A stretch of DNA of 64,000 bases from an uncultured Prevotellaceae bacterium (GTDB taxonomy: Bacteria > Bacteroidota > Bacteroidia > Bacteroidales > Bacteroidaceae), in assembly GCA_902763615.1 (NCBI GenBank), contig CACWSX010000002.1, positions 1 through 64,000 of the forward strand. The letters are read 5' to 3'. Of the stretch, positions 8,420 to 18,277 are shown in pieces. Each line of letters begins with the position of its first letter. Within the stretch, counting starts at the first letter, position 1. Position numbers and translations under genes: made by a program. The notes below the pieces were generated by a model. It made no database searches, was not told the origin of the DNA, and was given only the letters and a program-made list of their open reading frames with translations.

Positions 8420-10216
8420 ATGAAACTATATAAAATATCATTAGCCCTTTTTCTGTGTCTTGGCACAATGACATCGTGCGAAGATAAGTTAGAACTGACC
8501 AATCCTAACCAGCAAACTACTGCAGGTTTTGGTGATTCGGTCGATCAGCTTGAAGAGAGTGTTATTGCGGCTTACAACCACATTCGTATGGAAGGGTCAT
8601 ACGCTCGTGTAGGTTATGGCTACGATATGTGCCGTGGCGATGAAGTATGGAATTCGTCGCAGGTATGGTATCTTCCGTTTGATGACCTGAACGCCCCCGC
8701 CACTGAAGAGATGACCCAGTGGGTATGGCGTGAGTGGTATTATACCATCAACGTTTGTAACTTTATCCTTTCACGTACAGGCGATGACAATAATGCGCTT
8801 GGTGAACAGATGCGTCGTATCAAAGGTCAGGCTTTGTTTATCCGTGGTCTGAGTTACTACAATCTGGCAGGTTATTATCAGAACTCCCCTGTGATTACCG
8901 ATTACGCCTCGTATGGCACTCTTGAAGGCCTCTATGCATCAAGCAGTTCCTATGATGAACTGTTAGCGCAGGCAGAGAACGATCTCAGCGAGGCCATGAC
9001 TCTGTTGCCCAAGCGTGATGAGGGTGGCGAATGGTCGTTGGGACGTGCCACACAAGGTGCTGCTGCAGGTTACTATGCCCGTGCATTGATGATGCGTCCG
9101 AGCAAGGAGAATCTGGAAAAAGCCCTGACCGTGCTGAAGGGTATCATCAACAAGGAGTATGGAACCTATAAGCTGATGTCAAACTATGGTGATAACTTCC
9201 GTGAAGGATCTGCTTATGAGAACAACGACGAGAGTTTGTTCGAAGTACAGTTCCTTGACTATGGTACACAGGGTACCGAACAGGAATGGACACCTGTGAA
9301 TACCAGTTCAAATGCTACTCAGGCACATGCTATCGAGAGTAATTGTTGTCCTGGCGACTTTGGTGGTTGGGCAGACCTTTCTGCTACCCCTTGGCTTTAT
9401 AACCTATTTAAGGAAGAGAAGACAACCGATGGCAAACTTGACCCACGTCTTTACTGGACAATCGGTACTTACGAAGATGACTGGAACGGCTTCGAGAACG
9501 GTAATGTCTGTTACACAAAGCCTATGTCTGCTGATGTGCCTGTACAGACCAATAACAATAACGGTGGCCTGCCTATTGCCAAGAATACCAATATGCGTAC
9601 GAATCTCTATTCTACCGTTATTACAGGTTTGCGTTGTGGCATAAATCTGCGTATGATGCGCTACTCTGACGTTTTGTTGCGCGCAGCTGAGTGTGAGAAC
9701 GAAATCAATGGACCCACCCAGCAAGCCATTGACTGGATTAACGAGGTTCGCACTCGTGCTAAGCTGAAGAAGTTGCAGCTCTCTGACTTTGCTGGTGATT
9801 CCGACAAACTGTTCGAGCAGATTGCTAATGTAGAGCGTCCGAAAGAGTTTGGTTGTGAGTTCGGGCGTGGTTTCGACCTTATCCGTTGGGGATTCTATTA
9901 TAGTGCAGATCGTCTGCAGCAGCTGAAGGAGCATGGTACATTCCGCCGACATAATTATCTGATGAAAGATGCCGAAGGAAACGTAACCGCCACCGGTGAC
10001 ATCAAAGAGTCTGTCAGCTATTCACAGGTAGGTATCGATCCCGAGTTGAAGAGTTCTTACGATGCCTATGTGCCTGGTCATGAGTTCCTACCCGTCTATC
10101 AGGGTCTGCTTAATGCCAATCCCAACCTCAGTGGTAATTCGGCAAACAACAACACCGACAATACTGCCAACCATAAGGAAAAGGGATGGCCTATACATCC
10201 TGTAAAGAATCTATAA
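8420..10216 (+). CDS. SusD/RagB-family outer-membrane glycan-binding lipoprotein
   Basis: The 598-residue protein has a lipoprotein signal (LGTMTSCEDKLE, lipid-bearing Cys at about residue 20). It also has typical RagB/SusD features: an early helical part with FIRGLSYYNLAGYYQ and a late SusD segment with MRYSDVLLRAAECENEI and RPKEFGCEFGRGFDLIRWG. SusD proteins sit on the cell surface as the lid of the SusC barrel and bind the incoming oligosaccharide. A purine-rich AGGAGG ribosome site lies just upstream, which is less common in this phylum. Pairing with the preceding susC gene is certain from order and spacing. Confidence 0.95.
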   Translation: MKLYKISLALFLCLGTMTSCEDKLELTNPNQQTTAGFGDSVDQLEESVIAAYNHIRMEGSYARVGYGYDMCRGDEVWNSSQVWYLPFDDLNAPATEEMTQWVWREWYYTINVCNFILSRTGDDNNALGEQMRRIKGQALFIRGLSYYNLAGYYQNSPVITDYASYGTLEGLYASSSSYDELLAQAENDLSEAMTLLPKRDEGGEWSLGRATQGAAAGYYARALMMRPSKENLEKALTVLKGIINKEYGTYKLMSNYGDNFREGSAYENNDESLFEVQFLDYGTQGTEQEWTPVNTSSNATQAHAIESNCCPGDFGGWADLSATPWLYNLFKEEKTTDGKLDPRLYWTIGTYEDDWNGFENGNVCYTKPMSADVPVQTNNNNGGLPIAKNTNMRTNLYSTVITGLRCGINLRMMRYSDVLLRAAECENEINGPTQQAIDWINEVRTRAKLKKLQLSDFAGDSDKLFEQIANVERPKEFGCEFGRGFDLIRWGFYYSADRLQQLKEHGTFRRHNYLMKDAEGNVTATGDIKESVSYSQVGIDPELKSSYDAYVPGHEFLPVYQGLLNANPNLSGNSANNNTDNTANHKEKGWPIHPVKNL

Positions 10217-10264
10217 GAGCAAGGTGAAATAGAAAACAGATTAATAGTAAAAAACTAGAAGATT

Positions 10265-12151
10265 ATGAGACATCTCAATAAATTAGCTACGACCTTCTGT
10301 GCAGCAGTCCTTGGTCTGTTAGCACTGACGGCTTGCGAAGGTGGCGACCTTTACAATGTAAATGCCCCTGGCTGGCTGCAAGGCAAAATCGACTCTATCG
10401 CAAATAATAGCGAGGGTCCATCATATATTGATGTTATTCCCAACCCTGCCACTCTCGGTGCTGTAGACAATACTACAGCATGGTGGTCGGTATTCACCGA
10501 TGATGTGAAGGCAGAACCAGGTGAGACCTATCAGATTAAGTTTACCAATTATGGTGGTGCCAGTAACTGGAACAATTTCGTTATTATTCTGCGCAATGGT
10601 GTTGCCAGTGGTGAGGAAGGTTACTATGAGTATGGCATTCTTCGTTCAGACAACTGGTGTTGGAACTCTCAATACACTGATGGTGCCGATAGTGACAACT
10701 GGTGTGTTAAGAAGATGGAGAGCAGTGAACGAGACTGGGCCACATGGCTTAAGGCGATGAATCTGGCTCAGTGTGTGGCAACCATCAACAACAAAGGTGA
10801 TGGTACGGTTGATGTAGAGATTGTGATGAACGGTTCTGATGGCAAGACCTACAAGCAAAGTTATCTGGGCATTCCTGTTAATGCTGACGACCTCTATTTC
10901 TCTTTCACGGTCGACAACAGCCATGTCGTATTTGGCGAGCCTGTTAAGATCGACGACAGCGAGCCTGTATCTATCGAGTTAAATGGTGTACCCAAGAAGG
11001 TATTGTTGGGTACTACAATGGAAGAGGCTTTCCAAAATGTCTCAGCTACTGTGAAGTTCAAGAATGAGCTTACCAAGACTGTCAATGCTGATGAATTGCA
11101 GATTGAGGCAATTCCCGACATGAACTCGCAAGGTGCCAAGACTCTGATTGCAGTTTACAACAAGACCTATTTAGGCGAGAATTGCACCACGCCATTAATA
11201 GCACGTGCAGACTTCCAGGTGGTAGACAAGATGTATAAGTCTGTTGGTGCTACTGACAACTCAGGTGCATTCTGGAGTGCTCACTCTGATGCCGTCAAGG
11301 TGGAAGCCGGTGAGACATTCGTTTCCTACTTCACGAACTATACCGATGGTGGTTCTAATTGGAACAACTTCCTCGTTGTACTGGCCACTGCCGACGGTTC
11401 TACGGAGTATGCCGTTCTGCGTGCCGACAACTTCGGTTGGGGTAATGGCTATGCCGCCTGCACAGCATCCACGGAGTCCGATCGTGACTGGGCTGCCTGG
11501 CTTCCTGCGATGGATGGCGCCAAGGTGACCACCTACGTGACCAACAACGGTGATGGTACGGCTGATGTAAAGTGTGTGATGGTAGGCAATGACGGAAACA
11601 CCTACACCCAGGAGTATGTCGGTATCAATACCGTTGATCCAGACAACTTCTATTTCCACTTTACCATTGAGAAAGCTCATTTGGAGTTTGACACGGTCAT
11701 TGGTAATGAGAATAACACTGACGCCTTCTGGGGTGCCCATTCTGAGAACATCCAAGTACCTGTAGGCAAGACATACGCCATTAACTTCATCAACTATACC
11801 GATGGCGGTGCCAACTGGAACAACTTCCTCGTTGCACTCACCTCGGAGGATCGTGCCACTGAGTATGCCATCTTGCGTGCCGACAATTACGGTTGGGGCA
11901 ATGGCTATGCAGCCTGCATACCGTCCATGGAGCCTGATCGTGACTGGACGGCCTGGCTTTCTGCGATGGATGGTGCCAAGGTGACCACCTATGTCACTAA
12001 TAAGGGCGATGGTACGGCAGATGTAAAGTGTGTCATGGTAGGCAATGATGGTATTACTTATACTCAGGAATACATCGGTATCAATACGATTGATCCTGAC
12101 AACTTCTTCTTCCACTTTACCATTGAGAAAGCTCACTTGGTATTTGAATAA
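10265..12151 (+). CDS. Surface glycan-binding lipoprotein with three repeated carbohydrate-binding-like domains
   Basis: This 628-residue protein has a lipobox (LLALTACEGG) and three homologous units at about residues 65-222, 323-475 and 478-628. Each contains a pattern like TNYxxGxSNWNNFxVxL, a tryptophan near DN(F/Y/W)GW(G/N), RDWAxWLxAM and NxGDGTxDVxxVM. Units 2 and 3 are nearly identical, also in DNA, which points to recent duplication. An Ig-like segment (about 222-323) separates units 1 and 2. In this position a PUL normally encodes a SusE/F-like or SGBP protein that captures polysaccharide at the surface. The exposed aromatic residues fit carbohydrate binding, but I cannot name the CBM family. 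Confidence 0.75.
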   Translation: MRHLNKLATTFCAAVLGLLALTACEGGDLYNVNAPGWLQGKIDSIANNSEGPSYIDVIPNPATLGAVDNTTAWWSVFTDDVKAEPGETYQIKFTNYGGASNWNNFVIILRNGVASGEEGYYEYGILRSDNWCWNSQYTDGADSDNWCVKKMESSERDWATWLKAMNLAQCVATINNKGDGTVDVEIVMNGSDGKTYKQSYLGIPVNADDLYFSFTVDNSHVVFGEPVKIDDSEPVSIELNGVPKKVLLGTTMEEAFQNVSATVKFKNELTKTVNADELQIEAIPDMNSQGAKTLIAVYNKTYLGENCTTPLIARADFQVVDKMYKSVGATDNSGAFWSAHSDAVKVEAGETFVSYFTNYTDGGSNWNNFLVVLATADGSTEYAVLRADNFGWGNGYAACTASTESDRDWAAWLPAMDGAKVTTYVTNNGDGTADVKCVMVGNDGNTYTQEYVGINTVDPDNFYFHFTIEKAHLEFDTVIGNENNTDAFWGAHSENIQVPVGKTYAINFINYTDGGANWNNFLVALTSEDRATEYAILRADNYGWGNGYAACIPSMEPDRDWTAWLSAMDGAKVTTYVTNKGDGTADVKCVMVGNDGITYTQEYIGINTIDPDNFFFHFTIEKAHLVFE

Positions 12152-12157
12152 TCGGTA

Positions 12158-13942
12158 ATGAAAAATTGTCTCTTTATACTTTTGGCGGCACTGGTTCCCA
12201 TGAGTGCTATGGCCTACTCGCTGAAACGTGTCAGCGTGCATGACCCCAGCATCGTGTGGGAGCCAGCGTCCCAGACGTATTACATCTTCGGTTCCCACCG
12301 TGCAGCGGCCAGAACTACCGACCTGATGAGCTGGACGGCGTTTCAGGCTCCCTGGGCCACTGCATCGAGTCAGAATGCGGCCAATAGTGCCGCCTTCACC
12401 ACTCCGCAGGTAACGAAGGTGAAGAAGGGCGGGGCAGACTATGACCTCAACTTCAATGCCTTTAACTGGTCCAAGCGCGGTAACAATGGATATAATGTCG
12501 ATGGAAACATGTGGGCGCCTGATGTCATCTGGAACAAGGCTATGAACAAATGGTGTATGTACCTGAGTGTCAATGGTGACTTCTGGTATTCGAGCATCAT
12601 TCTGTTGACAGCCGACAAGATTACAGGTCCCTACCGTTATCAGGCACCGGTGGTGATGAGCGGTTTCCACACCGGCACGGCCTATAAGGACACCGATCTG
12701 GAACTGGTCATCGGTACACAGGCATCTTTGCCCAGCCGCTACGCCATGAAGACCGGTGGTGCTGGCAACTGGGGTGAGCGCTGGCCCAACTGTATCGACC
12801 CCTGTGTGTTCTATGATGAAGATGGCAAGCTCTGGATGTCGTATGGCTCTTGGAGCGGTGGCATCTGGATGCTGGAACTCGATGAGAACACCGGTCTTCG
12901 CGATTATGATGTCACGTATGAACTGAAAGGATCTGGCAACGGCATCACTATCGATCCCTACTTCGGCAAGAAGATTGCCGGTGGTTTCTATGTGTCGGGT
13001 GAGGCCAGTTATATCGAGTATATCGGTGGCTACTACTATCTGTTTGTCACATACGGTGGTCTGACAGCCGGCGGTAATGCGAACGACTATAACAATGGTG
13101 GCTATCAGATGCGCGTGTTCCGTTCAACGAAGCCCGACGGCCCATACACCGACTCAAAGTCATCTAATAATAGCGCCATCTTCTCATCCTATCTTCTGAA
13201 CTTCGGTCCGAGTGAGAATGACAACAACCGTGGTGTTAACATTTTCGGTGCCTACACCGATTGGGGCAATCAGGCCAAAGGCAATATGGGCGAACGCTCG
13301 CAGGGCCACAACTCCATCATTGCTGCTGAGGACGGACGCACCTATCTGGTCTATCATACCCGTTTCCAGAACTGGGGAGAGAGTCATCAGGTGCGTGTGC
13401 ATCAGGTGTTCCAGAGCAAGAACGGTTGGCTGGTGGCAGCACCGTTTGAATATACTGGCGAAGAAGTGAAGAGTGCTGATATCGCCACGACGCAGCAGAT
13501 TGCTGATACCCGGATTCCAGGCAAATACAAACTACTGATACATAATTACAAACTGGATCACAGGAAGAAGGAGGCGGCAAAACCCACCGATATTGAACTG
13601 AAGAGTGATGGTACCATCACGGGCAGTGTGACAGGCACCTGGAAGACCGAGGCCGGTACATCCTATGTCACCCTAAAGTTGGGTAGCACCTACTATCATG
13701 GTGTGATGGTGGAGCAGACCTTAGAGTCCACGAACACGAAGGTGCCAGCCTTTACGGCTGTTGCAGCCACAACAGGTGTTACCGTCTGGGGTTATCAGAC
13801 CGAGGCAGCTACGGCTATTACCGGGGTTATTGCCGATAGCGATGATGATGCTCAGACCTACGACCTCTCAGGCAGACCAGTTTCATCTCCGAAGAAGCCC
13901 GGTATCTATCTTAAAAATGGAAAGAAATTTATCGTCAGATAA
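12158..13942 (+). CDS. GH43 glycosidase, probable endo-arabinanase, with C-terminal GH43-associated domain and sorting tag
   Basis: The 594-residue protein has a signal peptide (about 1-19) and a GH43 five-bladed propeller. VHDPSIVWE supplies the likely catalytic Asp; IDPCVFYDEDGKLWMSYGSW and SGEASYIEYIGGYYYLF supply the second Asp and the acid Glu. Residues about 450-560 resemble the domain found after GH43 arabinanases. The end, YDLSGRPV...GIYLKNGKKFIVR, is the short C-terminal tag seen on two other exported proteins here and may direct type IX secretion. It starts 6 bp after the glycan-binding gene, in the same operon. Endo-1,5-alpha-L-arabinanase is most likely from the family pattern; the exact substrate is inferred. 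Confidence 0.8.
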   Translation: MKNCLFILLAALVPMSAMAYSLKRVSVHDPSIVWEPASQTYYIFGSHRAAARTTDLMSWTAFQAPWATASSQNAANSAAFTTPQVTKVKKGGADYDLNFNAFNWSKRGNNGYNVDGNMWAPDVIWNKAMNKWCMYLSVNGDFWYSSIILLTADKITGPYRYQAPVVMSGFHTGTAYKDTDLELVIGTQASLPSRYAMKTGGAGNWGERWPNCIDPCVFYDEDGKLWMSYGSWSGGIWMLELDENTGLRDYDVTYELKGSGNGITIDPYFGKKIAGGFYVSGEASYIEYIGGYYYLFVTYGGLTAGGNANDYNNGGYQMRVFRSTKPDGPYTDSKSSNNSAIFSSYLLNFGPSENDNNRGVNIFGAYTDWGNQAKGNMGERSQGHNSIIAAEDGRTYLVYHTRFQNWGESHQVRVHQVFQSKNGWLVAAPFEYTGEEVKSADIATTQQIADTRIPGKYKLLIHNYKLDHRKKEAAKPTDIELKSDGTITGSVTGTWKTEAGTSYVTLKLGSTYYHGVMVEQTLESTNTKVPAFTAVAATTGVTVWGYQTEAATAITGVIADSDDDAQTYDLSGRPVSSPKKPGIYLKNGKKFIVR

Positions 13943-13967
13943 AACAAACTACTAAATCATAGTATAA

Positions 13968-15026
13968 ATGAGGAAAACAGTCATTTCCTTGGTGCTGTTA
14001 GCCTCGTGTGTCACATTGTTGGCGCAGGGGCAACGGCATCCCAGGAGGAACTTACCATTCGTCACCGACACGCCGATGGTGCATGACCCTGTGATGGCCT
14101 ACGAGGACAGTACCTATTATCTCTTCGCCACTGGCATGGGTATCCAGAAGATGACCTCGAAAGACCGTAAGAGCTGGACGGTTCATGCTGAGCCGGTGAT
14201 GAGCGTTATTCCGAAGTGGACGCATGATTCTGTACCGGGATTCCGCAATCATGTCTGGGCGCCGGACATCATTCAGTGGCACGGCCGTTGGTGGCTTGCT
14301 TATAGTTGTTCAACCTTTGGCAAGAACGGTTCTGCTATCGGTCTGCTCTCCTGCCGCTCCCTTGCCCAGGGTCTGTGGAATGACGAGGGTTGCATCGTTA
14401 CCTCTCGTGAGCAGCGTGACAACTGGAACGCCATCGACCCCAATTTTGTGATTGATGACGATGATAATCCCTGGCTTGTCTGGGGTTCGTTCTGGGATGG
14501 TATTCAGCTTGTCCGTCTTGATACGACTATGCATATTGGTGTGTCACAACAGCCTCGTACCATTGCCCGCCGTTATAATCTGAGCAACAAGCATGTCAAG
14601 GCATCCCTTCCGATTAACCCTAATCCTCCGAAGAATCCGACGTCAGACTATGCCGGGCCGAATGCCATTGAGGCACCGTTTATCTTCAAACACGACGGTT
14701 GGTATTACCTCTTTGTGTCATGGGATTATTGTTGTCAGGGTAGCAAGAGCAACTATCGTGTGGCCGTAGGTCGCAGTAAGACGGTAGAAGGCCCTTACCT
14801 CGACAGCAAGGGTATTGACATGTGTTATGGTGGAGGTAATCTCTTCCTTGAAGGTGACAAAAAGGCGTATGAGGCCGCCGGCCATTGTGCTGTATACCGT
14901 TTTGATGGTCAGGATATCTTTATCTGTCATGGCTACAGCATCGCCCACCAAGGTGCTTCTATTCTTATTCAGCACCCTATTACATGGACGTCAGATGGTT
15001 GGCCGACGCTAGAAAGTAAAAAGTAA
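13968..15026 (+). CDS. GH43 arabinan endo-1,5-alpha-L-arabinosidase-like enzyme
   Basis: The 352-residue protein has a signal peptide (about 1-19) and little beyond one GH43 domain. MVHDPVMAYEDSTYYLF holds the catalytic Asp, IDPNFVIDDDDNPWLVWGSF the pKa-modulating Asp and IEAPFIFKHDGWYYLFVSW the acid Glu. This single-domain arrangement and the motif spacing match endo-arabinanases that cut alpha-1,5-linked arabinan. It lacks the C-terminal tag of the preceding enzyme, so it is probably periplasmic or held at the outer membrane by other means. It lies 25 bp downstream of the first GH43 gene. Confidence 0.85.
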   Translation: MRKTVISLVLLASCVTLLAQGQRHPRRNLPFVTDTPMVHDPVMAYEDSTYYLFATGMGIQKMTSKDRKSWTVHAEPVMSVIPKWTHDSVPGFRNHVWAPDIIQWHGRWWLAYSCSTFGKNGSAIGLLSCRSLAQGLWNDEGCIVTSREQRDNWNAIDPNFVIDDDDNPWLVWGSFWDGIQLVRLDTTMHIGVSQQPRTIARRYNLSNKHVKASLPINPNPPKNPTSDYAGPNAIEAPFIFKHDGWYYLFVSWDYCCQGSKSNYRVAVGRSKTVEGPYLDSKGIDMCYGGGNLFLEGDKKAYEAAGHCAVYRFDGQDIFICHGYSIAHQGASILIQHPITWTSDGWPTLESKK

Positions 15027-15054
15027 GCAATAAAAAAGTGAAAGGCGAGAAGAT

Positions 15055-17283
15055 ATGTGTTATAATGTAAGAAATGATAAATTAGTTAGAAATGTTTGGT
15101 TGGTAGCAATACATATTCTTTTTGCTTTCCACTTTTTTGCGAGTCCATGTTATGGTCAGTCGTGGACGGCAGATAACGGCAACGGCACATTCACGAATCC
15201 GCTCTTCTATGATGAGTTCTCCGATCCCGATATTCTGCGTGTAGGCGATGATTACTATCTGGCAGGAACCACCATGCACACCGTGCCAGGTCTGGTCATC
15301 CTGCACTCGAAGGACCTGGTGAACTGGGAGAATATCTCATACTGTTTCGATCGCTTTGACTTTGCCGACGATGCCTTCTCACTGAAGAACCATCAGGAGA
15401 TCTATGGCCAGGGCGTCTGGGCTCCTGCTATCAGATATGCCAATGGGCAGTTCTATGTCTTTACCAATATCAATGGCAAGGGTCTTCAGTGCTACACCTC
15501 GAAGGATATCCGTGGTCCGTGGGAGCATCATAATATGCAAGGCCGTATCTACGATCTCAGTGTGCTCTTCGATGATGACGGGAAGATCTATGCCATTCAC
15601 GGTTATGGCGAGGTGAAGTGTACGGAACTGAAGTCTGACATGAGCGGTCCTATCGAAGAGACGGAGCGAACAATCATCCCTGAGGGCAATGCCGTTGGCG
15701 AGGGTCATCATATGTATAAGATTAACGGGATGTATTACCTCATTTCCACCGACTACCGTCCTAATGGTCGTACCCTCTGTTCCCGTGCGAAGAGCATTTG
15801 GGGGCCCTACGAGACCATCACCATCACCGCCGATGAGACATTCGGTTATCATGCGGCATCACTGACGCAGGTGCCTCGTGGCGAGCAATACCGCATCGGG
15901 CATGACGGTACAAAGTTTGGTATTCCAGAAGTAGACAAGGATGCCACTGCCTGTACCAATATCCATCAGGGTGGTATTGTCGAGGATCAGAGTGGTCAGT
16001 GGTGGGCTCTTCTGATGATGGACTTCCACTCTATCGGCCGCACCGTTACCCTTGCGCCTATCACCTGGAAGGACGGCTGGCCCATGCTGGGTCTCGAAGG
16101 CAACTTAGGTCGCGCCCCCCGCACCTGGCTGAAGCCAAGTATATCTAGTTCATCTAGTCCTTCCAGTCTATCTAGATTGTCTAGTTCGACTAGTATGTCT
16201 AGTCTTCCTAGAGCTCCCTACAACCGCAGTGAGGATTTCAATGGCAAGTCCCTTGGCCGCATCTGGCAATGGAACCACAACCCCGATGATACTAAGTGGA
16301 GCCTGAAGAACGGTCGTCTTCGTTTGCAGTCGATGCCAGCTGAACAGCTGATGTGGGCTCGCAACACCCTCACCCAGCGCGTGATAGGTCCAACCTCTAT
16401 CGCTACCGTTGAGTTGTACACCAAGGGTCTGAAGGATGGCGATGTTGCCGGTTTGGGCAATATCAATGTGCCCTGTTCCTGGATTGGTATCGTGAAGGAT
16501 GGGAAGGAACTCGTTTTGCGTTGTTTCGAACAAGCCATCAACGACACCACAGACATTCAACTAATTCCCGAGCAAAGCTCGCCTACCCGTAGCCTTTTAT
16601 CCGCCACCAAGATTTCCCTCCGTATGGTTGGCGACTATGACAACGACCGTGCTCACTATGAGTACTCGCTCGATGGCATTCATTTCCAGCAGGTAGGCCG
16701 TGAGATGCCCCTCAGCTATCAGCTCATCTCTTTCCAAGGTTCACGTCATGCTCTCTTCGCTTTCAATCATAAAGGACAGAAGGGCGGTTATGCAGAGTTC
16801 GACAACTTCACCGTTGATGAACCCCAGGCCGACCGTAGCGGGAACATCCCTTATGGCAAGACCTTGGCTTCCCCTTCGGCCGCCGACCGCTGGTTTCGCA
16901 TGATCAACCTTGCTACAGGAAAACCCGCCATCGCCCTGCCTCATGGACTGCTTTATGATACAGAAATCTCTGACAAGAGCCCTCAGACACGTTTCCGCAT
17001 TATCGACAAAGGTCAGGGTCAGGTGATTCTTCAGTGTGAAGACGGGCGCTATGTCTTCGTGTCAGGCTATGGCATTGCCGGTGATGTACGGCTGACAACC
17101 GATGTGTCGAAAGCCGAAGTCTTTATGTGGCAGGACTATCTGAACCATGAGTTTATGCTCATGTCGATGCGCACCCATCGTTACATTGGCAAGAGTCCCA
17201 CCACGGGCAGTCCCTATTCGATGGACTACACCGGTTCAGACCCTGCCCGCAGAAACGGCGCAGTGTTGCGTTGGGAAGAGTAA
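15055..17283 (+). CDS. Multidomain GH43 exo-glycosidase (arabinofuranosidase/xylosidase type)
   Basis: The 742-residue protein has a signal segment ending about residue 35 (HFFASPCYGQ) and a GH43 propeller: FSDPDILRVGDDYYLAGTTM near residue 57, YDLSVLFDDDGKIYAIHGYG near 165 and GEGHHMYKINGMYYLIS near 217. A serine-rich linker (about 360-385) follows. Then comes a beta-sandwich domain typical of GH43 exo-enzymes (about 390-580) and a last domain of about 140 residues that looks like a carbohydrate-binding fold. Such enzymes release terminal arabinose or xylose. Activity on arabinan side chains is inferred from the neighbours. It ends the PUL, followed by a terminator. Confidence 0.82.
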   Translation: MCYNVRNDKLVRNVWLVAIHILFAFHFFASPCYGQSWTADNGNGTFTNPLFYDEFSDPDILRVGDDYYLAGTTMHTVPGLVILHSKDLVNWENISYCFDRFDFADDAFSLKNHQEIYGQGVWAPAIRYANGQFYVFTNINGKGLQCYTSKDIRGPWEHHNMQGRIYDLSVLFDDDGKIYAIHGYGEVKCTELKSDMSGPIEETERTIIPEGNAVGEGHHMYKINGMYYLISTDYRPNGRTLCSRAKSIWGPYETITITADETFGYHAASLTQVPRGEQYRIGHDGTKFGIPEVDKDATACTNIHQGGIVEDQSGQWWALLMMDFHSIGRTVTLAPITWKDGWPMLGLEGNLGRAPRTWLKPSISSSSSPSSLSRLSSSTSMSSLPRAPYNRSEDFNGKSLGRIWQWNHNPDDTKWSLKNGRLRLQSMPAEQLMWARNTLTQRVIGPTSIATVELYTKGLKDGDVAGLGNINVPCSWIGIVKDGKELVLRCFEQAINDTTDIQLIPEQSSPTRSLLSATKISLRMVGDYDNDRAHYEYSLDGIHFQQVGREMPLSYQLISFQGSRHALFAFNHKGQKGGYAEFDNFTVDEPQADRSGNIPYGKTLASPSAADRWFRMINLATGKPAIALPHGLLYDTEISDKSPQTRFRIIDKGQGQVILQCEDGRYVFVSGYGIAGDVRLTTDVSKAEVFMWQDYLNHEFMLMSMRTHRYIGKSPTTGSPYSMDYTGSDPARRNGAVLRWEE
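16141..16211 (+). repeat. CTAG-rich degenerate repeat encoding the serine linker
   Basis: Within 71 bp the tetranucleotide CTAG occurs seven times, mostly as TCTAGT. The DNA encodes only Ser, Pro, Leu, Arg, Thr and Met between two folded domains of the GH43 enzyme. CTAG is normally rare in bacterial DNA, so this stretch has expanded locally or been acquired. Confidence 0.7.
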
Positions 17284-17287
17284 GTTG

Positions 17288-17327
17288 AAAGGGTCTCGGA
17301 AATCCGAAGCCCTTTTAACTTTTATTT
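17288..17327 (+). terminator. Terminator at the end of the PUL
   Basis: AAAGGGTCTCGGA (17288-17300) pairs imperfectly with TCCGAAGCCCTTT (17303-17315), followed by a T-rich run (TTTTAACTTTTATTTT). It lies between convergent genes and may also serve the reverse-strand gene ending at 17322. Confidence 0.65.
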
Positions 17328-18185
17328 TGTGCAGGTCTTGCAGCAGAGTTGCGCGGCAGCCTCGTCGGGCAGACAGTCCAGATGCCACACGCGGGCATAT
17401 TGGGCAATCAGGTTTTCTGTCTCGTGCAGTCCTTCGGCCAATTCCTTGTCCCAGCGCTTGCCGGAGATCGACGGCACTACGGCTGCATAGGCCTTGACAC
17501 CCTTCAGACGCTCAATCTTATTGAAGGGCGCCTGACTCAGTTTGACGATGGCCCTTACAGGATAGCTCACATTCCGGTAGCAAGGCGTCTTACCGCTCCA
17601 GGGAGAACCATAGACACGCACTTCACCATTCTCTAAGACTCTGACCACGGGATTGTCATCGTTTACAAGTGCCGTCCCTTGGATATATTTCAGCCACAGG
17701 CTGGAGTGTGTGCTCTTGCCCGTGCCACTATGGCCGAGAAACATATAGCCCCGTTCCTGATAGCTGACTACCGACGAATGAAACAAAGCTGTCCGTTTAT
17801 TGGCGGTGGCCAAGGCATACATCACCATCAAGGAATTGTTGATACCAAACTGTGGGAATTCTTCCAAAGAGACCCGCGCTTGGCGGTAGTCCGGACTGCT
17901 GATCAGCACCGCTGAGCGCTTGCCACCCAGCAGGAACTCAAAGTAAGACTCTCCCGTCGGCAGATGGCCGGCAATGATTTCCTGGCCCTCTTCATCCTGA
18001 TGCATCTCATCGCTGAAACCCTCCGTTGAGAAGGGCATATCAACAACTTCCAAACGAAACACCACATCTTCCGTCGGATCTGTCACGAACGGCTCGTATT
18101 GCCTTAATTCGCAGAGCAGGTTCCCCTTTGTTCCCATATTCAGAGAGAACACGTGCTCCGCTACTTTATAATAATAATCTTTCAT
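17322..18185 (-). CDS. HprK-like kinase-fold protein of a peptide-maturation locus
   Basis: The 287-residue cytosolic protein has a P-loop GHSGTGKSTHSSLW (about 146-159), LVNDDNPVVR (about 169-178) and a GSPWSGKTPCYRN segment. This is the layout of HPr-kinase/PEP-carboxykinase-like proteins found in RiPP and lasso-peptide clusters. In those systems the proteins phosphorylate a peptide or carry a kinase-related role. It reads divergently from the peptidase, PqqD-like and ABC genes at 18462-20834; together they look like one module. The target here is unknown. The start at 18185 follows a promoter-like pair at 18278-18307. Confidence 0.7.
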   Translation of the reverse strand: MKDYYYKVAEHVFSLNMGTKGNLLCELRQYEPFVTDPTEDVVFRLEVVDMPFSTEGFSDEMHQDEEGQEIIAGHLPTGESYFEFLLGGKRSAVLISSPDYRQARVSLEEFPQFGINNSLMVMYALATANKRTALFHSSVVSYQERGYMFLGHSGTGKSTHSSLWLKYIQGTALVNDDNPVVRVLENGEVRVYGSPWSGKTPCYRNVSYPVRAIVKLSQAPFNKIERLKGVKAYAAVVPSISGKRWDKELAEGLHETENLIAQYARVWHLDCLPDEAAAQLCCKTCTK

Positions 18186-18277
18186 TTTTCATCAAAAAAG
18201 CGAGTTGTCAATGCTGAGTTTTTTAATAAAGTCTGCCCAGAATCTCGGCAAAGATTCCTCGCTATAGTAAGTCGGTG

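Noticed and set aside
11261..12670. Long reverse-strand open frame (469 codons) opposite the surface lipoprotein and GH43 genes
   Set aside because: It is the shadow of strongly biased forward codons, is rich in Ile/Val/Gly/Arg without a domain, and crosses the boundary of two real genes.
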